Source of the DNA: Flavobacteriaceae bacterium
GTDB taxonomy: Bacteria > Bacteroidota > Bacteroidia > Flavobacteriales > Flavobacteriaceae
Length of the DNA stretch: 64,000 bases
Assembly (NCBI GenBank): GCA_013373105.1
Contig: JABXIJ010000013.1
Location: 56,212 to 120,211, forward strand
Direction of reading: 5' to 3'
Below, one piece after another: positions 39,979-49,966 of the stretch (positions within the stretch are counted from its first letter, which is position 1; every line of letters starts with the position of its first letter). The position numbers were made by a program, and so were the translations under genes. The notes below the pieces were generated by a model that worked only from the letters and a program-made list of their open reading frames with translations, had not been told where the DNA came from and did no database searches.

Positions 39979-40413
39979 ATGACAATAGCAATTGGTAATG
40001 ATCATGCAGGAACAGAATATAAGTTCGAAATTATAAAACATTTAGAAAATAAAGGATATACTGTTTTAAATTTTGGAACAGATTCTAATGATTCTATGGA
40101 TTATCCAGATGCTATTCATCCTACTGCAGATGCTGTTGAATCTGGTAAAGCTACTTTAGGAATCATACTATGTGGTTCTGGAAATGGAGCACAAATGACA
40201 GCGAATAAACACCAAGGAATTAGAGCTGCTTTATGTTGGAATAAAGAATTGGTTAAATTAACAAGACAACATAACAACGCTAATATTTTAACCATTCCAG
40301 CTCGTTTTGTTTCATTACAACAAGCTATTGGTTTTGTAGATGTATTTTTAAATACAGAATTCGAAGGTGGGCGTCATCAAAATAGAGTTAATAAAATTTC
40401 CTGCGCTGGTTAA
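39979..40413 (+). CDS. rpiB: ribose-5-phosphate isomerase B
   Basis: IAIGNDHAGTEYKFEIIKHLENKGY; GIILCGSGNGAQMTANKHQGIRAALCW. Confidence 0.95.
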   Translation: MTIAIGNDHAGTEYKFEIIKHLENKGYTVLNFGTDSNDSMDYPDAIHPTADAVESGKATLGIILCGSGNGAQMTANKHQGIRAALCWNKELVKLTRQHNNANILTIPARFVSLQQAIGFVDVFLNTEFEGGRHQNRVNKISCAG

Positions 40414-40853
40414 TGAAAATCTATGTAAAATCTTTTGAAGAACTCACAAAAGATGAGCTCTATAAAATATTACAATTACGATCTGAAGTATTTGTTGTAG
40501 AGCAAGATTGTGTGTATCAAGATATAGATTTTAAAGATCAAAAAGCATTACATATTATAGGTTTAAAAGATTCTAAAATTATAGCTTATACTCGTTTATT
40601 TAAACCAGGAGATTATTTTAAGAAAGCAAGTATTGGTAGGGTAGTTGTAGCTGTAAAAGAACGAAAGTTTGGTTATGGACATGATATTATGAAAGCATCA
40701 ATACAAGCAATTAAAGCATATTACAACACTACTAAAATTACAATTTCTGCTCAAAAATACCTAATTAACTTCTATAATACTCACAAATTTAATCAAGTAG
40801 GTGATGAGTATTTAGAAGATGGAATTCCTCATGTTAGAATGGATAGAGATTAA
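40413..40853 (+). CDS. GNAT family N-acetyltransferase (ElaA-like)
   Basis: FEELTKDELYKILQLRSEVFVVEQDCVYQDID; SIGRVVV. Confidence 0.88.
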   Translation: MKIYVKSFEELTKDELYKILQLRSEVFVVEQDCVYQDIDFKDQKALHIIGLKDSKIIAYTRLFKPGDYFKKASIGRVVVAVKERKFGYGHDIMKASIQAIKAYYNTTKITISAQKYLINFYNTHKFNQVGDEYLEDGIPHVRMDRD

Positions 40854-40863
40854 TTTAATATCA

Positions 40864-41253
40864 TTAAATACATTCAGCATTTAATTTTTCTAATTCTTTT
40901 TTAATTTCAATTCTTGTTGAGGTATCAATTAAAGCAAGATTTATTTTAAGTTCTTTATTTGTTGTTTTTAAAATAAATTCACCTCCATAATGTTTTATTT
41001 TAATAATATCTTTTTTTAATAATTTCTTACCAAACCACCAATTTTTTCGAATAAAAGTATTATCAATGGTAATATAGTTATAATGTTTCCTGTAGAAGTA
41101 AATACCTAAATAAATAATAGCAAAAATAAACCAACTATAATCATACCATTTTGGATTTTCATTAAAGAAAGTTTGAAAAACAGCATTTGCTAACCATACT
41201 AACCCTAAAAATAAGCTAATATTTAATTGTTTTTTACTAAAAGAAAATTTCAT
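40864..41253 (-). CDS. hypothetical membrane protein
   Basis: Two TM segments followed by a soluble beta-rich domain. Confidence 0.6.
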   Translation of the reverse strand: MKFSFSKKQLNISLFLGLVWLANAVFQTFFNENPKWYDYSWFIFAIIYLGIYFYRKHYNYITIDNTFIRKNWWFGKKLLKKDIIKIKHYGGEFILKTTNKELKINLALIDTSTRIEIKKELEKLNAECI

Positions 41254-41391
41254 GATTAAATTTAAATAAAAAAAATTAAACTTCTTTTTTTGTTGATAAT
41301 AAACTAAATCTTAAAAAAATAACTTTAGTTTAAATCTTAGTTTTTTGTAACTTACATCACTTTTAAAAAATCAAAAATTTTAATATAATTT

Positions 41392-42399
41392 ATGGCAGCA
41401 GATAAAGAAAAAGCAGCAAAATTAAAAGCATTACAATTAACTTTAGATAAGTTAGATAAAACTTATGGTAAAGGCTCTGTAATGAAAATGGGAGATGTAG
41501 TTACTGAAGATGTAGATGCTATTTCTTCTGGTTCTTTAGGATTAGATTTAGCCTTAGGAGTTGGAGGATATCCTAGAGGAAGAGTTATAGAAATTTACGG
41601 ACCAGAATCTTCTGGTAAAACAACCTTAACTATTCATGCAATTGCAGAAGCTCAAAAAGCAGGAGGTATTGCAGCTTTTATTGATGCAGAACACGCTTTC
41701 GATCGTTTTTATGCTGAAAACTTAGGTGTAGATATCGATAACTTAATTATTTCTCAACCAGATCATGGTGAACAAGCTTTAGAAATTGCTGATAATTTAA
41801 TTAGATCTGGTGCAATTGATATTGTAGTTGTAGATTCTGTTGCTGCATTAACCCCAAAATCTGAAATTGAAGGTGAAATGGGTGATTCTAAAATGGGTTT
41901 ACACGCGCGTTTAATGAGTCAAGCATTACGAAAATTAACAGGTACTATTTCTAAAACCAACTGTACTGTAATTTTTATTAATCAATTACGTGATAAAATT
42001 GGGGTAATGTTTGGTAATCCAGAAACAACTACAGGTGGTAATGCATTAAAATTTTATGCTTCTGTACGTCTTGATATTAGAAGAAGAACTCAAATTAAAG
42101 ATGGGGATAGAGTTATAGGAAACTCAACAAAAGTTAAAGTTGTTAAAAATAAAGTAGCACCACCTTTTCAAACTGCTGAGTTTGATATAATGTATGGTGA
42201 AGGAATATCTAAAGTTGGAGAAATTTTAGATATTGGTGTAGAACTTGGTATTGTTAAGAAAAGTGGTTCTTGGTTTAGTTATGGAGAAACAAAATTAGGG
42301 CAGGGTAGAGATGCTGTAAAAGGATTAATTAAAGACAATCCTGAACTTATGGAGGAATTAGAAACTAAAATTAAAGAAGCTATAGATAACCAAGAATAA
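41392..42399 (+). CDS. recA: recombinase RecA
   Basis: [75 protein letters not shown]. Confidence 0.98.
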   Translation: MAADKEKAAKLKALQLTLDKLDKTYGKGSVMKMGDVVTEDVDAISSGSLGLDLALGVGGYPRGRVIEIYGPESSGKTTLTIHAIAEAQKAGGIAAFIDAEHAFDRFYAENLGVDIDNLIISQPDHGEQALEIADNLIRSGAIDIVVVDSVAALTPKSEIEGEMGDSKMGLHARLMSQALRKLTGTISKTNCTVIFINQLRDKIGVMFGNPETTTGGNALKFYASVRLDIRRRTQIKDGDRVIGNSTKVKVVKNKVAPPFQTAEFDIMYGEGISKVGEILDIGVELGIVKKSGSWFSYGETKLGQGRDAVKGLIKDNPELMEELETKIKEAIDNQE

Positions 42400-42685
42400 A
42401 ATCTTCTTAGTTTAATTTAGTTTTAAAGTTATAGTTTACAGTTATAGTGTTTTTTACTTTAATAATACCTAAAACTTTTTTTGAGGCTATAAATTTAAGT
42501 CTGTAATATTTACATCAACTACACCTGAGAATTGCATATTCTTATCTTTTACTTGATAAAAATTCTGTAGGGTCTAGTTTTTTACACTACAAATATTTAT
42601 GTTTTTATTGTTTTAAAAGATGACAATTGTCATGCATACAATAAAACTTTAAAAAAGTGATAAAAATTATTTAAATAGGTAAACC

Positions 42686-42838
42686 TTATCCGTTAGAAAA
42701 GATTTTTACTAACCATAGAATAAGATATGCTCCTATTCCAAAACCAGCAAGTAATACCATTAACACAAATAAAATTCTAAGATTCTTAGCTGTAAAATTT
42801 GTTTTTGTGCTTAGCTATTCACAAACTCCTAATATCAT
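42686..42838 (-). pseudogene. PspC-domain-like mini-protein interrupted by an in-frame TAG
   Basis: MILGVCE*LSTKTNFTAKNLRILFVLMVLLAGFGIGAYLILWLVKIFSNG*; TAG at 42815-42817 replaces a position where TGG (W) is plausible. Confidence 0.65.
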
Positions 42839-42855
42839 ATTTATTATAATTTAAA

Positions 42856-43287
42856 TTAAACTCCTGTACTTCCAAAACCTCCTGTACCACGTTCTGTTTC
42901 CGATAAAAAACTTACTTCTTGCCAAGAAACTCTCTCGTGTTTTGCTATAACCAATTGAGCAATTCGTTCTCCATCATTTATAGTGAAATTTTCATTAGAT
43001 AAATTTACTAAAATAACGCCAATTTCTCCTCTATAATCTGCATCTACTGTTCCTGGTGAGTTTAAAACAGTAATACCTTTTTTTGCTGCTAAACCACTTC
43101 TTGGCCTAACTTGAGCTTCGAAACCAACAGGTAAAGCAATAAATAGACCTGTTTTTACAATAGCTCTTTCTAAGGGTTTTAAGATAATTGATTGTTCAAT
43201 ATTCGCTTTTAAATCCATCCCAGCTGCGCCTTCTGTTTCATAAGAAGGAGTTGCGTGTTTCGATTTGTTAATGATTTGTACTTTCAT
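42856..43287 (-). CDS. dut: dUTP diphosphatase
   Basis: [57 protein letters not shown]. Confidence 0.97.
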   Translation of the reverse strand: MKVQIINKSKHATPSYETEGAAGMDLKANIEQSIILKPLERAIVKTGLFIALPVGFEAQVRPRSGLAAKKGITVLNSPGTVDADYRGEIGVILVNLSNENFTINDGERIAQLVIAKHERVSWQEVSFLSETERGTGGFGSTGV

Positions 43288-43289
43288 TT

Positions 43290-44132
43290 TTATTCAAATA
43301 AGAAATTTACAACTTCTAAAAATTCGCTTTTCCAGAAAGCTTCATTATGCTTTCCTTCTGCAACTACTTTAGTAGTTAAATTGTTTTTATTAAAACCAGT
43401 TGCTATTAAAAGTTTTTCAATGTTAAGAGTATTTGGCACCATTGATTCACCTTCTTTACCACCAACTAATAAGTGTAACCTTGTATTTTGCAAATTACCA
43501 TTTTGCTTTGCAAACTCATTAACTTGATTAGAAAACCAAAAAGAAGTTGACATAGCACCTATTTTTCCAAAAACATCAGGATATTTTAAACCTCCATAGA
43601 ATGAAATTAAACCACCTAAAGAGCTCCCTATAATTGCTGTGGATTTTGCACCTGTTTTAGTTCTGTAATTTTTATCTATATATGGCTTAAGTTCTTTTAC
43701 TAAAAAGTCAACATAAATAGCACCTTTACCACCACCATATTTTTCGTGTTTCCAAGGTGTATATTCTTCAATTCTTTTTGCTCTTCCATTTTCAAAACCA
43801 ACAACAATAAAGCCTTTACCAGTTTTAGTAAAATAATCATTTAAAATTTCATCAACAGACCATTCTCCAATAAATGAAGTTGCATCATCAAATAGATTTT
43901 GAGCATCATGCATATAAATAACTGGGTATGTTTGATTTGAAGAGTTATAATTTGGTGGTAAATACAACCAAACTTTATGTGAAATATCGTTTAAACCATC
44001 AATAATAAACTCTTTTTCTAAAACAGCAACATTAGTTGCTTTGGTAGATTTCCTTTTGGTTTCTTGAGCAACAATATTACATGAATACAGTACCAAAAAG
44101 AAAACGATAATGGTTTTTAATTGTGAATTCAT
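43290..44132 (-). CDS. alpha/beta hydrolase-fold esterase (esterase D-like), secreted
   Basis: [48 protein letters not shown]. Confidence 0.9.
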   Translation of the reverse strand: MNSQLKTIIVFFLVLYSCNIVAQETKRKSTKATNVAVLEKEFIIDGLNDISHKVWLYLPPNYNSSNQTYPVIYMHDAQNLFDDATSFIGEWSVDEILNDYFTKTGKGFIVVGFENGRAKRIEEYTPWKHEKYGGGKGAIYVDFLVKELKPYIDKNYRTKTGAKSTAIIGSSLGGLISFYGGLKYPDVFGKIGAMSTSFWFSNQVNEFAKQNGNLQNTRLHLLVGGKEGESMVPNTLNIEKLLIATGFNKNNLTTKVVAEGKHNEAFWKSEFLEVVNFLFE

Positions 44133-44225
44133 AAATTGATTTGATTTGAAACAAATATAATAATAAGTACTTCTTTTATTTAAGACTTATAAGTTTTATT
44201 ATTTTTGACTTTTAAACAATTATAC

Positions 44226-45221
44226 ATGAATAAAGATCTCAGCATAGCAGTTTTTGGAGGAGGTAGTTGGGCTACAGCAATAATTAAAATGTTAGGTGAA
44301 AACAATGACAGCTTAGGCTGGTATATGCGAAATGAAAATGCTATAGATTATATAAAAGAAAACGAACATAACCCTAAATACTTAAGATCTGTTGAGCTAG
44401 ACCCAACACAATTAGAACTATCATCAGATATAAATGCAATTGTTAGTAAATATGATGTACTCATTTTTGCAATACCATCAGCCTTTTTAATGAATGAATT
44501 AGAAAAACTTACAGTCTCTTTAGAGGGTAAAATTATTTTCTCGGCTATAAAAGGAATTGTACCTGAAACAGGCTTAATAGTAGGCGAACATTTTTACAAA
44601 AAACACAACATTCCATTAGAAAACATTGGTGTAATTACTGGTCCATGTCATGCTGAAGAAGTTGCAATGGAGCGTTTATCATATTTAACGATGGCTTGTA
44701 AAGATGAAAAGAAGGCTAAGTTTATAGCTAAAGCAATTGAAAGTTGGTATATAAATGTAAACACATCAGACGATATAATTGGTACAGAATATGCAGCAGT
44801 CTTAAAAAACATCTATGCTATCGCTGCTGGTATTGCTCATGGATTAGGTTATGGAGATAATTATCAAGCTGTATTAATGAGCAATGCAATTCGCGAAATG
44901 AAACGCTTTATAAAAAGAGTTCATAAAATGAAGCGAAACATTAATAACTCTGCATATTTAGGCGATTTATTGGTAACAGGTTATTCAACATTTAGTAGAA
45001 ACAGAATGTTTGGTAACATGATTGGTAAAGGCTATACAGTTAGATCTGCTCAACACGAAATGAGCATGATTGCAGAAGGGTATTATGCTACTAAAAGCGC
45101 TTATAAAATCAGGCAAGAAAAAGGGGGAAGAACACCAATTATTATTGCTGTGTATAACGTTCTGTATGAGGATAAAGACCCTAAAAAAGAATTTAAGAAG
45201 TTGTCAGATAAGTTGAATTAA
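44226..45221 (+). CDS. gpsA: NAD(P)H-dependent glycerol-3-phosphate dehydrogenase
   Basis: IAVFGGGSWATAIIKML; GVITGPCHAEEVAMERLSYLTMA; AVLKNIYAIAAGIAHGLGYGDN. Confidence 0.94.
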   Translation: MNKDLSIAVFGGGSWATAIIKMLGENNDSLGWYMRNENAIDYIKENEHNPKYLRSVELDPTQLELSSDINAIVSKYDVLIFAIPSAFLMNELEKLTVSLEGKIIFSAIKGIVPETGLIVGEHFYKKHNIPLENIGVITGPCHAEEVAMERLSYLTMACKDEKKAKFIAKAIESWYINVNTSDDIIGTEYAAVLKNIYAIAAGIAHGLGYGDNYQAVLMSNAIREMKRFIKRVHKMKRNINNSAYLGDLLVTGYSTFSRNRMFGNMIGKGYTVRSAQHEMSMIAEGYYATKSAYKIRQEKGGRTPIIIAVYNVLYEDKDPKKEFKKLSDKLN

Positions 45222-45263
45222 TTGTTTAATTTTGAACATTTAAATACAATTCTTAACTTTTAA

Positions 45264-45923
45264 ATGAAAACAATACAAGAAGTTGTAGAAAGCACCATCA
45301 GAAAAACGCCATTTATTGAAGAAGCATTAAACGAAAAACTAATTAATGTATCTTCTTTAGCAAGGTTAATATTACCAGAAGTTTCAAAAGCTTTAAAAAA
45401 AGAGGTAAAAGTTGGTGCTGTTATGATGGCAATTAATAGATTATCTCCTGCAAGCGAATTAAGAATTAGAAAGAATGTAAAAAAACTTGCACTAGATTTA
45501 GGTGATGTTATAGTTCGCTCAGATTTGTGCGATTTTACTTTTAAAAACACACCTTCTTTATTAAAAGAGGTAGCTAAAATTTTATCGAAATCAGCAGAAA
45601 GTTCAGACTATTTTTTAACAGTTTCTCAAGGTATTTTTGAAACCAATATTGTTACCAGTAGAAATTTAAGACACTATGTAGAAGATATTTTTGATAAGGA
45701 AACTCTTACACATAACATGTTAGATTTAGCTTCTATAACGATAAAATTACCTAAAGAAAACTTAGAACAATCTGGTATTTATTACTTTATTTTAAAACAA
45801 TTGGCTTGGGCAGATATTTCGCTTCAAGAAATTATTTCAACCACAAATGAAATGACCATTGTTGTAAAAGAAAAAGACATTAATCAAACTTTTGCAATTT
45901 TAATGGATATGAAACTAAACTAA
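45264..45923 (+). CDS. ACT-domain-like protein (often labelled aspartate kinase in relatives)
   Basis: 219 aa with N-terminal helical region and ACT-like C-terminal half; no kinase motifs seen. Confidence 0.6.
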   Translation: MKTIQEVVESTIRKTPFIEEALNEKLINVSSLARLILPEVSKALKKEVKVGAVMMAINRLSPASELRIRKNVKKLALDLGDVIVRSDLCDFTFKNTPSLLKEVAKILSKSAESSDYFLTVSQGIFETNIVTSRNLRHYVEDIFDKETLTHNMLDLASITIKLPKENLEQSGIYYFILKQLAWADISLQEIISTTNEMTIVVKEKDINQTFAILMDMKLN

Positions 45924-45926
45924 TTT

Positions 45927-47198
45927 ATGGCAAAAAACGATCCTTATGCTGCCCTAAGAATAAAAGAGTTTAACATATTTTTATTTGTTCGTTTTTTATT
46001 GGTTTTTGGTTGGTCTATGCAGTTTATTGTAATTGAATGGCAAGTGTATTCCATTACAAAAGATCCATTATCATTAGGTATTATTGGGTTAATGGAAATA
46101 ATTCCTGCGTTTACTATGGCCTTATTTGCAGGGCATATTGTAGACCAAAATGAAAAGCGAAACTTACTTGCAAAATGCACAGCAGCTTTTTCGTTAATTA
46201 GTCTTGGGTTATATTTTTTAACAACAGAATATGTTACATCTAACTATAAAACCAATGTAATTCTATATGGAATTTATGGCTTGGTGTTTTTTGGAGGTTT
46301 TTTACGTTCTTTTTTTGGTCCAACAATTTTCTCTTTAGTAGCTTTAATTGTTCCTAAGAAAATTTATCATAATGCTGCAACTTGGAGCACAAGCACATGG
46401 AAAACAGCATCAGTTTTAGGTGCTTTAGGAGGTGGTTTTTTAATTGGCTTTATAAATGTAGATAAAACTTTGTTACTAGTTTTTATTCTAGTTATGCTCT
46501 CATTAGTTTTTACTTTTTTTATAAAGAAAAAACCAATTTTAAATAAAAACATTGGAGAGCCAATTAAAGAAAGTCTTAAGGCAGGAGTTAGATTTGTGTT
46601 TAATAATAAAGCAATTTTAGGTGCTTTAACCTTAGATATGATTGCTGTTTTATTTGGAGGTACAGTTGCTCTTTTATCAGTTTTTGCACAAGATATTCTA
46701 AAAGTAGGACCAGAAGGATTTGGTCTTTTAAACGCCTCAATTTCAATAGGTAGTATAGTTACCATGTTTTTAACAACTTACATTCCTGTAAATAAAAATG
46801 CAGGTAAGAAAATGTTAGTTTGTGTATTTATTTTTGGGGTTAGTATAATTGCTTTTGGTTTATCTTCTATATTTTGGGTTAGTTTACTTGCATTATTTAT
46901 TAGTGGTGCTGCAGATGGTGTCTCTATGATTATAAGACAAACCATTTTACAATTAAAAACACCAGATGAAATGCGTGGTAGAGTATCATCTGTAAACTCA
47001 ATGTTTGTTGGTTCTTCTAATGAGTTAGGTGCTTTTGAAAGTGGTTTAGCAGCTAAACTTATTGGACCAGTAGCTGCTGTAGTTTTTGGTGGAACTATGA
47101 CATTATTAACTGTTGCAGGTACAGCAATTTTAAACCCAGTTTTACGAGATTTAGATTTAACAGAAGACATTGAAGCTTCTGCTAAAGAAGAAGATTAA
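45927..47198 (+). CDS. MFS transporter
   Basis: About 10-12 TM segments; AGHIVDQNEKRNLL; MRGRVSSVNSMFVGSSNELGAFESG. Confidence 0.9.
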   Translation: MAKNDPYAALRIKEFNIFLFVRFLLVFGWSMQFIVIEWQVYSITKDPLSLGIIGLMEIIPAFTMALFAGHIVDQNEKRNLLAKCTAAFSLISLGLYFLTTEYVTSNYKTNVILYGIYGLVFFGGFLRSFFGPTIFSLVALIVPKKIYHNAATWSTSTWKTASVLGALGGGFLIGFINVDKTLLLVFILVMLSLVFTFFIKKKPILNKNIGEPIKESLKAGVRFVFNNKAILGALTLDMIAVLFGGTVALLSVFAQDILKVGPEGFGLLNASISIGSIVTMFLTTYIPVNKNAGKKMLVCVFIFGVSIIAFGLSSIFWVSLLALFISGAADGVSMIIRQTILQLKTPDEMRGRVSSVNSMFVGSSNELGAFESGLAAKLIGPVAAVVFGGTMTLLTVAGTAILNPVLRDLDLTEDIEASAKEED

Positions 47199-47959
47199 AA
47201 CTGAGGTAACTCTCTATAATTCCCTAAAAGCAATGTCCAATTATAGTCTCTAAAGTCTAATTTTTTTGGTTTTTCTTTAGTAATTTTATAAGAAAATAAG
47301 ATTTTTTTTGCACCAGAAAACCCACAAAAGTCACCTCTAAACCAAGAGATTAAAACAGATGTTGTAGCTGTTTTTGTTTCAGCATTAAAACTAGTCTGTT
47401 CATTTAAGTAAGCTTTACTCATAAAATCTAATTGTTCATCTAAATTTCCTGGTTTATAAATGGCTACTGGAGGACAACTTTTAGCGCCACAATTCAAAGC
47501 AAAATGAATACGCCAATCAACTTTTTTTACTCTAAGTTTTCTTTCCCATTTAGGACGAAACCACTTACGTAAGTAACCCAAACTAATTTTAATTTTAGAC
47601 TTTCTAAGAATTCCATGTTCAATATCATCAAAAGACAACATTTCTCCAGCTATTTGTATTCGCTCATCACTAAAAAATTTACCTCTATCATTATATAATT
47701 TCGGATTTTCTTGAAGTTTAATTTGAATAAAAGCGTTGTAAATATTTACCCAAAAAGCTATTTTTTCTTTATCTGTTTTAAGTTGGTGTCGCAATTCTTT
47801 TAACGTACTTTTTTCTAACAAATTAACCTGTTTTTCATATGAGTTTTTATTTTTTAATTGATTTAATAAATTTTCGGATAATTGTTGATAATCTACAGTA
47901 TTCTGACAATTTACAGTATTAAAAATTAAAATAAAGCCGAAAAATAAAGCACTTTTCAT
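47195..47959 (-). CDS. DUF547 domain-containing protein
   Basis: FWVNIYNAFIQIKLQENP; DIEHGILR; HFALNCGAKSCPPVAIY; signal peptide at MKSALFFGFILIFNTVNC. Confidence 0.88.
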   Translation of the reverse strand: MKSALFFGFILIFNTVNCQNTVDYQQLSENLLNQLKNKNSYEKQVNLLEKSTLKELRHQLKTDKEKIAFWVNIYNAFIQIKLQENPKLYNDRGKFFSDERIQIAGEMLSFDDIEHGILRKSKIKISLGYLRKWFRPKWERKLRVKKVDWRIHFALNCGAKSCPPVAIYKPGNLDEQLDFMSKAYLNEQTSFNAETKTATTSVLISWFRGDFCGFSGAKKILFSYKITKEKPKKLDFRDYNWTLLLGNYRELPQF

Positions 47960-47981
47960 AGAAAAAATTGTAAGTTTAAAC

Positions 47982-48686
47982 GTGAATTTATCTGTTATAA
48001 TACCAGTGTATAACGAGCAAGATAACCTTGTAAAAACTTTGTCGGTTTTATGTGCAAAAGCTAACATTTATCCCATAGAAATCATAGTAGCAAACTCACC
48101 AGAAACAACAGATAACACACCAAATTTATGTAAAGGTAAGCCAAAAGTTACGTTTTTAAACACACCAGAAAAAGGAAGAGCTAAACAAATGAATTTTGGC
48201 GCATCAAAAGCTAAAGGAGATGTAATTTTGTTTTTACATGTAGATGTTCAACTACCTGATGATTTTTATAATCAAATAAAAAAGCAAATAAGCAAAGGCT
48301 TTAAAGCAGGATTTTTTGCATATCAATTTGATAAAAAAACACCTCTATTAAATTTTAATAGTAGGTTTACCAAAAAAGATGGTTTTTTTGCTGGAGGAGG
48401 AGATCAATGTCATTTTTTTACAAAGGATTTTTTTAACGAGTTAAATGGCTACAATGAAGACTTCTGTATTATGGAAGATTTTGAAATGATCGACAGAATA
48501 AGAAAAGAAAAAATTCCAATTTGTATTATTCAATCTAAAGCTACTGTAAGTGCAAGAAAATATGAAACAAACTCTTGGCTTAAAGTGAACTTAATTAATG
48601 GTTATGTATTTTTAAAATACAAACTAGGAGTACATCCAATAAAGCTTCGCAAAACTTATAAAACCTTACTTAGAGAAAGTGTATAA
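47982..48686 (+). CDS. family 2 glycosyltransferase (TIGR04283-like)
   Basis: NLSVIIPVYNEQDNLVKTL; GRAKQMNFGASKAKGDVILFLHVDVQLP; GTG start. Confidence 0.88.
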   Translation: MNLSVIIPVYNEQDNLVKTLSVLCAKANIYPIEIIVANSPETTDNTPNLCKGKPKVTFLNTPEKGRAKQMNFGASKAKGDVILFLHVDVQLPDDFYNQIKKQISKGFKAGFFAYQFDKKTPLLNFNSRFTKKDGFFAGGGDQCHFFTKDFFNELNGYNEDFCIMEDFEMIDRIRKEKIPICIIQSKATVSARKYETNSWLKVNLINGYVFLKYKLGVHPIKLRKTYKTLLRESV

Positions 48687-48690
48687 AAAA

Positions 48691-48716
48691 ACCTTTCTGT
48701 GTTCAGAAAGGTCTTA
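48691..48716 (+). terminator. hairpin terminator
   Basis: ACCTTTCTG-TGTT-CAGAAAGGT followed by CTT; upstream A-run. Confidence 0.65.
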
Positions 48717-48744
48717 CTAAAAATAAATTATTTGAATTAAGAAA

Positions 48745-49110
48745 CTATTTAACTTCTTTTAAAGATACTATAGATTTTACCTCATCAAACTTTCCAGTTT
48801 CTTCTCCATTTTCATCTAATTCTGCAATCTTTTTTATTTTCCATGTAATAGCAAATTTTTTACCAATGTATTTGTTATCGGTTAAATCTATAGAATTTTC
48901 ATTTTCTTCAGATTCTTCTTCTTCCTCGTTATCAAAATCATAGAATAAAAACTCTGTGTTTTTATCATCAACAAATTTGTACTGATAATCATCAGTAGAG
49001 CCTTTATAAGTTGCTATTAAGTTGTTTACATTTTGTGCTATATCAAGTTTTTTAGCACCAAAAGCTATAGAGATGAGTAGCACTAAAGTTACCTTGTATA
49101 TTATTTTCAT
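48745..49110 (-). CDS. hypothetical secreted acidic protein
   Basis: Signal-peptide-like N-terminus; acidic stretch DFDNEEEEESEENENSIDL. Confidence 0.55.
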   Translation of the reverse strand: MKIIYKVTLVLLISIAFGAKKLDIAQNVNNLIATYKGSTDDYQYKFVDDKNTEFLFYDFDNEEEEESEENENSIDLTDNKYIGKKFAITWKIKKIAELDENGEETGKFDEVKSIVSLKEVK

Positions 49111-49331
49111 GTTATTTTAATTTTAGTATTACTAATACAGTTAACAAGCTGTCTCTTATACTAAAAAGACTTGCTTTTTTTTGGAAGTAGATAACTATAT
49201 GTTCATAGGCTTTACATTAAAATAACCAACATAAAAGTAATTTATTTTTTAATACAAAATACAAGTTGAAAAAAATGTTTATTATAAGAAGCACATATCT
49301 TAAATATCAGTAAATCAGATATATAAAACAC

Positions 49332-49874
49332 TTATTCTAAAATTTTAGTAGGTAAACCATCAATACTGGTTTGGTTTTTTTCTGTCCAATATTCTTTAAT
49401 ACCTTCTTTTCCTTTAGAAGCTGCCCAATCATTTAATTCTTCTCTTTCACCTTTGTAGTCAAAAAAAGGAATAGACATACCACAGGAAGTTTGTGCAGAC
49501 TCTATATTTATATCAAATATTTGACGTGTCCCTGGTGTTTCTGGAAACATTTGAATGAGTTCATTCCAGTTAGCATCGCCTTCTTTGATTTCTTTACCTT
49601 TTCCATACAAACGTAAAATATTTGGAGCACCTTCAAAAGAACACATCATAATGGTTATTCTTTCATTTTCGAGTAAATGAGCAGCAGTTTCATTGCCACT
49701 TCCAGTAACGTTTAGCCAAGCCACTCTATTTTCACTTAAAACACGAAAAGAATCCATGCCTTTTGGAGATAAGTTTATTCTACCTTCTGTTGGTGCAGTT
49801 GCAACAAAAAAGATTTTTTGTTGCTCTATAAACTTTTGAAGTCTTGGTGTTATTTTATGATAAAATTTTGCCAT
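49332..49874 (-). CDS. pyridoxamine 5'-phosphate oxidase family protein
   Basis: FFVATAPTEGRINLSPKGMDSFRVL; GSGNETAAHLLENERITIMMCSFEGAPNILRLYGKG. Confidence 0.9.
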   Translation of the reverse strand: MAKFYHKITPRLQKFIEQQKIFFVATAPTEGRINLSPKGMDSFRVLSENRVAWLNVTGSGNETAAHLLENERITIMMCSFEGAPNILRLYGKGKEIKEGDANWNELIQMFPETPGTRQIFDINIESAQTSCGMSIPFFDYKGEREELNDWAASKGKEGIKEYWTEKNQTSIDGLPTKILE

Positions 49875-49966
49875 TATTTTGGATTCTAATAGGTTACAAG
49901 ATTACAATCAATCAAAACACAAAATTCGTTTAAATTCTTACCTTTAGCAAAATTTAAATGATTTTT

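Noticed and set aside
46367-47170. Minus-strand ORFs (132 and 130 aa) inside the MFS transporter
   Set aside because: Antisense shadow ORFs of a TM-rich gene; no recognisable domain.
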